A stretch of 64,000 nucleotides of DNA from Novosphingobium kaempferiae (GTDB lineage Bacteria; Pseudomonadota; Alphaproteobacteria; Sphingomonadales; Sphingomonadaceae): NCBI RefSeq assembly GCF_021227995.1, contig NZ_CP089301.1, positions 2,108,001 through 2,172,000 of the forward strand, in the 5' to 3' direction. The translations under genes and the position numbers were made by a program. Shown here piece by piece: positions 33,388-41,289 of the stretch. Each line of letters opens with the position of its first letter. Position 1 is the first letter of the stretch. The notes below the pieces were generated by a model, which was not told where the DNA came from, did not search any database, and saw only the letters and a list, made by a program, of their open reading frames with translations.

Positions 33388-36300
33388 ATGAAGCGCGCGA
33401 TGCTGGGATGGCTGGCGGCGGGGGCCGCGCTGGCTACGTCGGGCCTGACGCCGGTCTGCGCCCAGCAGGCGCCCGATCCGGCCACCTTCCGCGACCCTCC
33501 CCCGGACACCCGGCCGCAGACGCTCTACTTCTGGATGAACGGCAACGTCACGCGCGAGGGGATCGACGCCGACCTCGAGGCGATGGCGAAGGCGGGCCTC
33601 GGCGGCGTGCTGGTGTTCGACGGCAGCGACGACGTGCCCAAGGGACCGGTCGACTACCTCAGCCCCGAATGGCTCGGCCTGATGACGCACATGATGCGCA
33701 AGGCGGGCGACCTCGGCCTTCAGGTCGGGATGCACAACGCGCCCGGCTGGTCGTCGAGCGGCGGGCCGTGGATCGCGCCCGCGCAGGCGATGCAGCAGAT
33801 CGTCTGGACCGAGACCACCGTCGCAGGCGGCGCGCGCGTCCGCCGCGCCCTGCCCCGGCCCTACACCAAGCTCGGCTACTACCGCGACGCCGCGGTGATC
33901 GCCTTCCCCGCCTCCGACGCCGACGACGCCCATTACCGCGAGGCCATCGCCGCGACGAGCGCGGGCGATCCAGCCACCCTGACCGACCGCGACCTTGCGA
34001 CCACCACCCGCATCGCCCCCGACCGGCCGCTGGTCGTCACCATGCGCGCACCCTTCACCGCGCAGGCGCTTACGCTCTACGCCGCGAAGTCCGTACCGGC
34101 CTTTTCCGCCACACTCGAAAGCTCCGACGACGGCCAGCGCTGGACGCGGGTGGGCAAGGTCTCGGTAGCCGCCGAGCGCGGGATCGAGGCGCCCGGCTCG
34201 ATCAACTTCCCCGCCGTCACCGCCCGCCGCTTCCGCATCACGCCCTCCGCGCCGGTCCTGCTGGCCGAGGCGCTGCTCCACGCCGCCCCCCGCATCGCCG
34301 ACTGGGACGTGAAGGCCGAGCACGGCTTCCGCATGGGCGCGACCGCGGAACCCGGCGCCGACGACCTCGCCCGCTTCGCCATCGACCCGGCCAAGGTGAT
34401 CGACCTCTCCGGCAGGGTGGACGCCGCCGGAATGCTCGACTGGGCCGCGCCGCCGGGCCGCTGGACCATCCTGCGCCTCGGCCATACGCCGACCGGCAAG
34501 CTCAACGTCGCCGCATCCGACGCCGGGCGCGGGCTGGAAGTGGACAAGCTGAGCACGCAGGCGGTCGACCACCAGTTCGAAAGCAGCGTCGCGCACGTGC
34601 TCGCCGCCGCCGGACCGATGGCGGGCAGGGCCTTCGCCAACCTTGAGATCGACAGCTACGAGGCAGGCCTCCAGAACTGGACGCCCGGCCTCCCCGCCGA
34701 TTTCGCCCGCCGCAACGGCTATGCCCTGCTGCCCTACCTGCCGGTCCTGACCGGGCGCGTGGTCGGCGATGCGGCGACTTCGGACAAGGTGCTGTTCGAC
34801 TTCCGCCGCACGTTGGCGGACATGATGGCGGACAACTACTACGGCCGGATGCAAACCCGCGCCAATGCGGCAGGCCTGCGCTTCCATGTCGAGGGCTACG
34901 GCCCCGGTCCGTTCGACGCGCTGCAGGTCAGCGGCCGCGCGCAGGTGCCGATGACCGAGTTCTGGACCCGCACGCCCTGGACGGACAACCGCACCGTGCG
35001 CATGGTTTCCTCCGCCGCGCACGTCTACGGTCGCAACGTGGTGGCGGCGGAGGCCTTCACCGGGGAGGCGCAGACGAGCCGCTGGCTCGACTATCCCTAT
35101 GCGATGAAGACGCTGGGCGACCAGATGTTCGCGCAGGGGTTCAACCAGGTCTTCTTCCACCGCTACGCCCACCAGCCGGACCCGCTGGCCGAGCCGGGCA
35201 TGGTGATGGGGCCATGGGGCATCAACCTCGACCGGACGAATACGTGGTTCGCCCAGAGCCGCCCATGGATGACCTACCTCGCGCGCAGCCAGTACATGCT
35301 GCGGCAGGGACATAACGTCGCCGACATCCTGTTCTTCGTGGGGGAGGACAGCCCCAACCAGTCCGAATACGTGCGGCCCGACGTCTCGCCCGACGCCAAC
35401 CCGCGCATCGGGCGGCACTTCACGCCGGGCATCCCGGAGGGCCACACCTACGACCTCGTCAACGCCGAAGTCCTGCTGACCCGCGCGGCGGTGAAGGACG
35501 GGCGCGTGGTGCTGCCCGACGGCGCGAGCTACGCCCTGCTCGCCTTCGCCGACGACATGACGGCGCTGACGCCCGAACTCGTCGCGCGGCTGCGCCTGCT
35601 GGTGGAGCAGGGCATGGTCCTGCGCGCACCCCGCCCCACTCGCTCGCCCACGCTAAGGGGGGACGCCGCCCGGTTCGCGGCGGACGTCGAGGCGCTCTGG
35701 GGCGCGGGCGGCACCGCGCCGCGCAAAGTGGGCAAGGGGAAGGTCTATCCCTCTGGTCCGATCGCCGATGCGCTCGCGGCCTCCGGTGTCGGGCCGGACG
35801 TGAGGTGTCAGACGGCCTCTCCCGACGGGCAGGTCGTCTGGCTCCATCGGCAGGTGCCGCAGGGCGAGGTCTACTTCCTCGCCAATCGCCAGCGCCGCGC
35901 CGAGCGGGCGACATGTACCTTCCGCGTCTCCGGCAAGGCCCCGGTGCTGTGGGATGCGGAAACCGGCGCGGTGACGCGCCCTGCGATCTACGACGCGGAC
36001 GGATCGGGCACGCGCCTAGCGCTCGACCTCTCGCCCGCCGGGTCGATCTTCGTCAGCTTCCTCGAACCTGCGGGTGGCGCGAAGCCGGTAACGTGGGCAG
36101 CGCTTGACGGGCAGCGCTTCGCCGATACCGCCCTCGCCACGCCGGTGCCCGAAGCGCCCTCGGACAGCTTCACGCTCTCGATCTGGGCCAAGCCCGACAT
36201 CGACCTGCGCGTCATGCCGAAGGAATCCGCCAAGGGCCGCATCGACGAGACCGGCAAGAACTACCTCGTCAACGCCCGCTCCGGCCGGGATATGCATGGC

Positions 36301-37419
36301 GAGGGCACGGCAGTCGCAGGGCTGGCGGTGGGCCGCAACGGCGCCTTCGTGATCGAGCGCGGATCGCCCGACGACGTGCCCGCCGTCCTCGTCGCGCGGC
36401 GGCCCATCGCGGGCTGGAGCCACTTCGCGCTCGTCTACGACAAGGGCGTGCCCAGCCTCTACATCGACGGCAAGCTGGCGCGCACCGGCCCGCGCAGCAC
36501 CCGCCGCGTCTTCGCCGGAGGGTCGGACCGCCCCTCCCCCAGCGGCGTCACCTACTTCTTCGAAGGCAATGCGGGGCCCCTGCGCACCGACACCCACGCG
36601 CTCTCCGCCGAGGACATCGCGCGCGAGGCGGCGGCAGGCCCGCCCGCCCCCGCCTTCGACGCGAGCCCGGCGGACGTGACCCGCACGGCGGACGGCAAGC
36701 TGTACCTGCTGGCTCGCGAAAGCGGACGCTACACCACCGATGCGGGCCACCGGCTCGATGCGAACGTGCCCGCGCCGCGCGCGGTGGCGGGGCCGTGGCG
36801 CGTCACCTTCCAGCCCGGACGCGGCGCGCCCGATGCGATCACGCTGGCCGAGCCCGCCTCGCTCAGCCGCCATCCCGATCCCGCCGTGCGGCACTTCTCC
36901 GGCACCGCCACTTACGAGGCTTCCATTCAGGTGCCCACCGGGCTGCTGCGCAAGGGCCTGCGCGCCTACCTCGATCTCGGACGGGTGGAAGTGCTCTCCG
37001 GCGTGAAGGTGAACGGGCGCGACCTCGGCGTCGTCTGGAAGGAGCCCTACCGCATCGACGTCACCGACGTGCTTCATGCGGGCACGAACAGCGTGTCGCT
37101 GGCGGTGACGAACCTCTGGGCCAACCGCATGATCGGCGATGCCGCTTTGCCCGAGGAAGGCCGCTTCACCGACGATGCCGACTGGGCCGTGGGCGAGCGC
37201 GTCGATACCGCTGGCAAGGTGCGCCCGGTCATGGCCCGCCGCATCGCCGAACTGCCGGACTGGTACAGGGCGGGCAAGGCCAAGCCGCCCACCCCGGACC
37301 AGTCCGGCCGCGTCACCTTCACGCCCTGGACCTTCTTCGACAGGGACGAGGCCCTGCCCGATTCCGGCCTGCTCGGCCCCGTAAGACTTCTGTTCGCACG
37401 CGAGTACGACCTGAAATGA
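33388..37419 (+). CDS. Alpha-L-rhamnosidase, GH106, with LamG-like insertion, secreted
   Basis: 1343-residue GH106 enzyme, near the upper family size. GGAGAGGGGG precedes the ATG at 33388; signal peptide 1-25 (cut at PVCAQQAP). N-terminal family signature RPQTLYFWMNGNVTREGIDA and GGVLVFDGSDD, with LQVGMHNAPGWSSSGGPW soon after; the barrel runs to about residue 750 and includes the Glu-bearing NLEIDSYEAGLQNWTPG and RFHVEGYGPGPF. Residues about 915-1085 look like an inserted LamG/concanavalin-type domain (SFTLSIWAKPDID, GWSHFALVYDKGVPSLYIDG). The end is a galactose-binding-like sandwich (YLDLGRVEVLSGVKVNGRDL). BT0986 of Bacteroides, a GH106 enzyme, acts on RG-II. Operon with the GntR regulator 26 bases downstream. 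Confidence 0.9.
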   Translation: MKRAMLGWLAAGAALATSGLTPVCAQQAPDPATFRDPPPDTRPQTLYFWMNGNVTREGIDADLEAMAKAGLGGVLVFDGSDDVPKGPVDYLSPEWLGLMTHMMRKAGDLGLQVGMHNAPGWSSSGGPWIAPAQAMQQIVWTETTVAGGARVRRALPRPYTKLGYYRDAAVIAFPASDADDAHYREAIAATSAGDPATLTDRDLATTTRIAPDRPLVVTMRAPFTAQALTLYAAKSVPAFSATLESSDDGQRWTRVGKVSVAAERGIEAPGSINFPAVTARRFRITPSAPVLLAEALLHAAPRIADWDVKAEHGFRMGATAEPGADDLARFAIDPAKVIDLSGRVDAAGMLDWAAPPGRWTILRLGHTPTGKLNVAASDAGRGLEVDKLSTQAVDHQFESSVAHVLAAAGPMAGRAFANLEIDSYEAGLQNWTPGLPADFARRNGYALLPYLPVLTGRVVGDAATSDKVLFDFRRTLADMMADNYYGRMQTRANAAGLRFHVEGYGPGPFDALQVSGRAQVPMTEFWTRTPWTDNRTVRMVSSAAHVYGRNVVAAEAFTGEAQTSRWLDYPYAMKTLGDQMFAQGFNQVFFHRYAHQPDPLAEPGMVMGPWGINLDRTNTWFAQSRPWMTYLARSQYMLRQGHNVADILFFVGEDSPNQSEYVRPDVSPDANPRIGRHFTPGIPEGHTYDLVNAEVLLTRAAVKDGRVVLPDGASYALLAFADDMTALTPELVARLRLLVEQGMVLRAPRPTRSPTLRGDAARFAADVEALWGAGGTAPRKVGKGKVYPSGPIADALAASGVGPDVRCQTASPDGQVVWLHRQVPQGEVYFLANRQRRAERATCTFRVSGKAPVLWDAETGAVTRPAIYDADGSGTRLALDLSPAGSIFVSFLEPAGGAKPVTWAALDGQRFADTALATPVPEAPSDSFTLSIWAKPDIDLRVMPKESAKGRIDETGKNYLVNARSGRDMHGEGTAVAGLAVGRNGAFVIERGSPDDVPAVLVARRPIAGWSHFALVYDKGVPSLYIDGKLARTGPRSTRRVFAGGSDRPSPSGVTYFFEGNAGPLRTDTHALSAEDIAREAAAGPPAPAFDASPADVTRTADGKLYLLARESGRYTTDAGHRLDANVPAPRAVAGPWRVTFQPGRGAPDAITLAEPASLSRHPDPAVRHFSGTATYEASIQVPTGLLRKGLRAYLDLGRVEVLSGVKVNGRDLGVVWKEPYRIDVTDVLHAGTNSVSLAVTNLWANRMIGDAALPEEGRFTDDADWAVGERVDTAGKVRPVMARRIAELPDWYRAGKAKPPTPDQSGRVTFTPWTFFDRDEALPDSGLLGPVRLLFAREYDLK

Positions 37420-37445
37420 CGCACCCCGACTGAAAGATCAGCCCC

Positions 37446-38210
37446 ATGGCAATCCCGCAGCGATCCGGCTTCGCCGCCTACCTGAGACCGGCCTCCTCCA
37501 CGCACGACCAGCTTGCGAAAGTGATCGGCGCGGACATCCTCGCGGGTGTCTATCCCCCCGGCGGCAAGCTGCCCTCCGAGCAGGAGATCATCGAGCGCTA
37601 CGGCATTTCCCGAACGGTGCTGCGCGAGGTGTTCAAGACGCTGACCGCCAAGGGCCTGATCGTCTCGCGCACGCGCGTCGGCACCATGGTGCGCGACCAG
37701 CAGCACTGGAACTACTTCGACGCGGACGTACTGGCCTGGCGGGTGAGCCTTGGCATGGACGACGAATTCCGGCGCGGCATCGCCGAAGCGCGCATCGCGG
37801 TGGAGGCCCGCGCCGCCGAACTCGCCGCGCTGCACGCCAGCGAAGCGGACATCGCCGCGCTGCGCGGTGCCGTGGCCGACATGCGCGCGGCGGTCGGCTC
37901 GCGCCAGCAGTTCGCAGAGGCCGACCTCGCGTTCCACAAGGCGGTGGGGGCCGCCTCGGGCAACTTCCTGCTCAACGCCTTCTCCACCGTCACCGAAGTG
38001 GCGCTGGTCGCCTCGTTCCTCATGCTGCCGCTGGAGGAAGACGACATGCACGAGGAAACCGTGCTGCGCCACGAACGCGTGGTCGACGCGATCGCGGCGG
38101 GCGCGGCGGCGGAGGCGGGCCGACTGATGAGCGAGATCATCGACTTCGGCGCCGCCAAGGTCGCCCGCAGCCTGTCGCGGCCGGGCGACCAGGAACCCCT
38201 CAGACCTTAG
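37446..38210 (+). CDS. GntR-family (FadR/FCD) transcriptional regulator
   Basis: 254-residue DNA-binding regulator. Winged helix in residues about 18-85, with recognition region LPSEQEIIERYGISRTVLRE. The FCD ligand domain covers about 95-235, where Asp/His residues (AEADLAFHKAVG, MHEETVLRHERVVDAI) form the metal-binding pocket typical for sugar-acid sensing members such as UxuR, ExuR and KdgR-like proteins. The gene follows GH106 by 26 bases, and its end overlaps the converging apiosidase-like gene by 11 bases. Candidate binding sites (TTGTATGAY) occur in three intergenic regions of the window, suggesting repression of the glycosidase operons until a pectin-derived acid is present. Ligand unknown. 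Confidence 0.9.
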   Translation: MAIPQRSGFAAYLRPASSTHDQLAKVIGADILAGVYPPGGKLPSEQEIIERYGISRTVLREVFKTLTAKGLIVSRTRVGTMVRDQQHWNYFDADVLAWRVSLGMDDEFRRGIAEARIAVEARAAELAALHASEADIAALRGAVADMRAAVGSRQQFAEADLAFHKAVGAASGNFLLNAFSTVTEVALVASFLMLPLEEDDMHEETVLRHERVVDAIAAGAAAEAGRLMSEIIDFGAAKVARSLSRPGDQEPLRP

Positions 38211-39780
38211 TCAGCCGCACCGCGATCCACGGCTTGCCGGGCAGTTCGACGGTCGGGCGCGCGGGGTCGTGGAAGTCGTAGTCGCTGTGCCGCTGCATCG
38301 TGAACACGCCCTCGGCCGGGGTCACGGTCATGTTCCAGGTGTCGATCACATCCAGCTTGTAGCTGTTCATCGGCTGGCCCTTGCGGCCGGGCAGCACCAC
38401 CGGCCACTGCGTCGGCGTCTCCGCGCCGAAGTAGTGGAGGTAGTATTCGAAGGGCTTGCCGGCGATGTGGTAGTTCCACCAGGTCTGGATCGGCTCGATG
38501 CCCGGAACCGGGCCTTCCTCCATGATCCGGCGCAGGAAGGCGAGGCGCGGCGGGCTGGTGCCCACCAGCTTGCCGCCCTGCCCCAGCCACGAATAGTCGG
38601 CGTTCTGCTTCTGGTCGAACGTCTCGCTGTGGCCGACGTAAGTGCCGCCCATGAGGCCCCACCAGAACCGCTCCACCAGCTGCTCGCCGGTAAGGTTGCC
38701 CCAGCGCAGCTTCGAATTGCCCTCGTAGCAGACCTCGTCGAAGATCACCGGCTTGAGGCCGAAGTTGCGGTGCAACTCCGCCCGCACGTCGTCCAGCACC
38801 GCCGCGCCGTTCTGGATGCTGCTATGCGTGATCCACGGCTTGCGGTTGTCGTAGTAGACGTCGATCTGGTGGATCGAGCGCAGCCGGTCGTGCGGGTCGA
38901 TCGCCTGCAGGGTCTCAAGCAGGTGATCCCAGTCCTCCATGGTCTTGGTCTTCACCGCGTCGTACTCGTTGGCCATCGACCACCACACGTTGCGGTACGC
39001 GCCGAAGCGGGCGACGACGTAGCGCAGGTATCGCTCGTCGTCGGCGCGCTTCATGTCGGAATAGCCGCGCTTCTCGTCGTAAGGGTGGAACAGGATGACG
39101 TCCGCTTCGATGCCGAGCTGGCCGAGCCTGACGATGCGGTCCTCGAACCGGCGGAAATACTCGGGATCGAAGCGCGTTGAATCCCAGTCGGCCAGCCCCT
39201 TGCCGGTGCGCACGAAGGGATTGGTCGCCACCGATTCGACATTCGGGAACACCAGCATGCGCATCTTGTTGAACGGCGCGGCCTTGAGCGTCGCCAGCGT
39301 CTCGGCGCACTTCGCCTCGGACTGGAGCGCCCAGGAATAGCAGGTCGTGCCCATCTGGCGGAACGGCGTGCCGTCGGCATAGGCGAAGTGGTACTTCTCG
39401 ACGACGCCCACCGGACCGTGGTTGCCCGCCGAGGGCGCGACGCACTCGAAGCTGCCCGACTTGTCGCTGAGCGCCGCCGCGCTGCTCTGCGTGGTCCACT
39501 GCCAGCGCCCGGTCTCGGGCGGACTGAAGCGCACGCGATAGACCCCCTCGCCATCGTAGAAGCCCGGAACCCGGACGGTGCGACGCCCATCCGTGAACGC
39601 GGCGGAGAAGCGCACGTCGTCGAAGGGATTGCCAGTGGACGGGCCGTTGAGCGCCAGCTCGAACAGGCCCCAGCGCTCGACCTGCGAAGGCGGCGGGGTC
39701 TGCGCCGAGAGCGGTCCGGCGACGGCCACCGCGCCCAGCGTGGCGGCCCCCGTCAACATGCTGCGCCGTGAAACCTCCAC
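38200..39780 (-). CDS. DUF5060/DUF4038 (apiosidase-like) glycoside hydrolase, exported
   Basis: 526-residue protein. The GTG at 39780 is chosen: GGGAGA lies 6 bases upstream and a Tat-like signal follows (EVSRRSMLTGAATLGAVAVA, cut near PLSAQTP). Domain order: DUF5060 beta sandwich (about 35-110, RWGLFELALNGPSTGNPF); TIM barrel of the DUF4038/apiosidase-like class (about 120-420, PFRQMGTTCYSWALQSEAK, VWWSMANEYD with a candidate acid/base Glu, and KPVIFDEVCYEGN with a candidate nucleophile); short DUF5605-like C-terminal sandwich. DUF4038 proteins include GH140 apiosidase of RG-II. This is consistent with the apiose genes in the window, but a different galactosidase or arabinosidase activity is possible. 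Divergent from the MFS transporter, with an operator at its promoter. Confidence 0.75.
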   Translation of the reverse strand: MEVSRRSMLTGAATLGAVAVAGPLSAQTPPPSQVERWGLFELALNGPSTGNPFDDVRFSAAFTDGRRTVRVPGFYDGEGVYRVRFSPPETGRWQWTTQSSAAALSDKSGSFECVAPSAGNHGPVGVVEKYHFAYADGTPFRQMGTTCYSWALQSEAKCAETLATLKAAPFNKMRMLVFPNVESVATNPFVRTGKGLADWDSTRFDPEYFRRFEDRIVRLGQLGIEADVILFHPYDEKRGYSDMKRADDERYLRYVVARFGAYRNVWWSMANEYDAVKTKTMEDWDHLLETLQAIDPHDRLRSIHQIDVYYDNRKPWITHSSIQNGAAVLDDVRAELHRNFGLKPVIFDEVCYEGNSKLRWGNLTGEQLVERFWWGLMGGTYVGHSETFDQKQNADYSWLGQGGKLVGTSPPRLAFLRRIMEEGPVPGIEPIQTWWNYHIAGKPFEYYLHYFGAETPTQWPVVLPGRKGQPMNSYKLDVIDTWNMTVTPAEGVFTMQRHSDYDFHDPARPTVELPGKPWIAVRLTKV

Positions 39781-39861
39781 TGTCGTCTCCCTCTTCCCGA
39801 TGCCTTCGAAGGCCCATCTTTCGCGGCGCGGCCAAACAGTGCTGGCCGCACAAATCATGCT

Positions 39862-39888
39862 ATTATATGGACAGCATATGTCATACAA
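39862..39888 (-). promoter_or_regulatory. Promoter and GntR-type operator of the apiosidase-like gene
   Basis: On the minus strand a perfect -10 TATAAT (39862-39867) has TTGTATGACAT (39878-39888) covering the -35 position. It also overlaps the CATATG dyad at 39875-39880. Binding here would block the promoter and could also affect the divergent MFS gene. Confidence 0.5.
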
Positions 39889-39930
39889 GTATTGAACGCA
39901 TCTGCGTTTGCGAGGGAGAGAGAAGCTGTC

Positions 39931-41208
39931 ATGACAGCCGTCACCGAGATTGTCGCGGCCACGGAAGAGCCGCAGGACGACGAGCACTGGAAGAATACGA
40001 TTCTCGCGGGACTCGCGAACTATATCGACGCGGGCTCCATCGTCGCGGGATCCGCCGCGCTGGCGCTCTGGGTCGAGGCCTACCGGCTGAGCAACGACCT
40101 TGTCGGCATGATCGGCGCGTTCGGGCCGAACGCGATCTCGGCGGGCGTCGGCGCGTTCATCGGCGGGCGGCTGTGCGACCTGTTCGGCCGCAAAAAGATC
40201 TACCAGTACGACATGCTGTTCTACGCCTTCGGCATGCTGTGGCTGGTCTTCGCGATGAACGCGTGGATGATCGTGGTGGGCTTCTTCCTCGTCGGCCTCG
40301 CGGTCGGCGCGGACATCCCGGCGTCGTGGTCGCTGATCGCCGAGATGGCCCCCAAGGGCGCGCGCGGAAAGCACAGCGGCGTCGCGCAGGTGCTCTGGTA
40401 TCTCGGCCCGGTCGTGGTGCTGTTGCTGTTCCTTGCGCTCACTCCGCTGGGGCTGCTCGGCGCCCGCATCGTCTTCGCGCACCTGGCCATCCTTGCCATC
40501 GGCCTCACGTTCCTGCGCTCACGCATGAAGGAATCGCAGCGCTGGCTCGATGCGCAGGCGGGCGACGGCGTGCAGCCCGTCCAGAAGGCCCGGCTGCGTG
40601 ACCTGTTCACCCGCCAGCACATCCGCTCGATGGCGTTCCTGGCGGGCATGTACGTGTTCTGGAACCTGTGGGCGGGCACCAACGGGTTCTTCTTCCCTTA
40701 CATCCTGCGCACCGTGGGCGACCAGAGCCAGGCCATGTCGGTGGCGATCCAGGCGGGCAGCTTCCTGATCGGCATGCTGTCGATCTGGCTGATCTTCATG
40801 CGCTGGTCGGACCGGGTGAACCAGCGGATGCTGTTCCTCGTCTCCGCCGTGATCCAGGTCTTCGGCATGTCCTTGCTGGCGCTGTTCCCGATGACGCTGC
40901 CGCTGGCGCTGATCCACGTCTTCCTGATGGCGTTCGGACAGGGCTTCGGCGCGCAGTCGTTCTTCCAGCTCTGGAGTTCTGAGATGTTCCCGACCCTGCT
41001 GCGCAGCACCGCGCAGGGCGTGATGTTCGCCGTGGTCCGCGTGCTGCTGGGCGTTTGGAGCTTCTTCGTCCCCGCGCTGACGGCCACCGGGTTCACCACG
41101 CTGGCGTGGATCCTCACCGGGTTCCTCGTCGTCAGCGGCCTCATCGGCTTCTGGGGCGCACCCCGGAACGAAGGCAAGTCGCTGGAGGAACTGGAGGCGC
41201 AGATGTAA
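39931..41208 (+). CDS. MFS transporter, sugar porter-like
   Basis: 425-residue, 12-helix transporter. The ATG at 39931 follows GAGGGAGAGAGA. Landmarks of the sugar porter group: GGRLCDLFGRKKIYQYDML (loop 2-3, RxGRK type), AEMAPKGARGKHSG (loop 4-5), SEMFPTLLRSTAQG (loop 10-11, the PESPR/PTxxR-like motif). Substrates of relatives include hexoses, inositol and sugar acids. It is regulated with the divergent apiosidase-like gene (shared operator region) and ends at a strong terminator. Probably imports a monosaccharide released by that enzyme; D-apiose is an attractive but unproven guess. Confidence 0.85.
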   Translation: MTAVTEIVAATEEPQDDEHWKNTILAGLANYIDAGSIVAGSAALALWVEAYRLSNDLVGMIGAFGPNAISAGVGAFIGGRLCDLFGRKKIYQYDMLFYAFGMLWLVFAMNAWMIVVGFFLVGLAVGADIPASWSLIAEMAPKGARGKHSGVAQVLWYLGPVVVLLLFLALTPLGLLGARIVFAHLAILAIGLTFLRSRMKESQRWLDAQAGDGVQPVQKARLRDLFTRQHIRSMAFLAGMYVFWNLWAGTNGFFFPYILRTVGDQSQAMSVAIQAGSFLIGMLSIWLIFMRWSDRVNQRMLFLVSAVIQVFGMSLLALFPMTLPLALIHVFLMAFGQGFGAQSFFQLWSSEMFPTLLRSTAQGVMFAVVRVLLGVWSFFVPALTATGFTTLAWILTGFLVVSGLIGFWGAPRNEGKSLEELEAQM

Positions 41209-41235
41209 CCCACGCCTCCTGCGGCACACATAAAG

Positions 41236-41264
41236 AAAGGGCGGCGCGATGGCGCCGCCCTTTT
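41236..41264 (+). terminator. Rho-independent terminator after MFS gene
   Basis: A 12-base-pair stem (AAAGGGCGGCGC, 41236-41247, with complement 41252-41263) and GATG loop are followed by a T-run. It lies between convergent MFS and TonB receptor genes and may serve both. Confidence 0.85.
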
Positions 41265-41289
41265 CGTTTGTCCGCTTCGGGAAGCGGCG

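Noticed and set aside
33247..35445. 732-codon minus-strand frame opposite GH106
   Set aside because: Antisense shadow, with no conserved motif.
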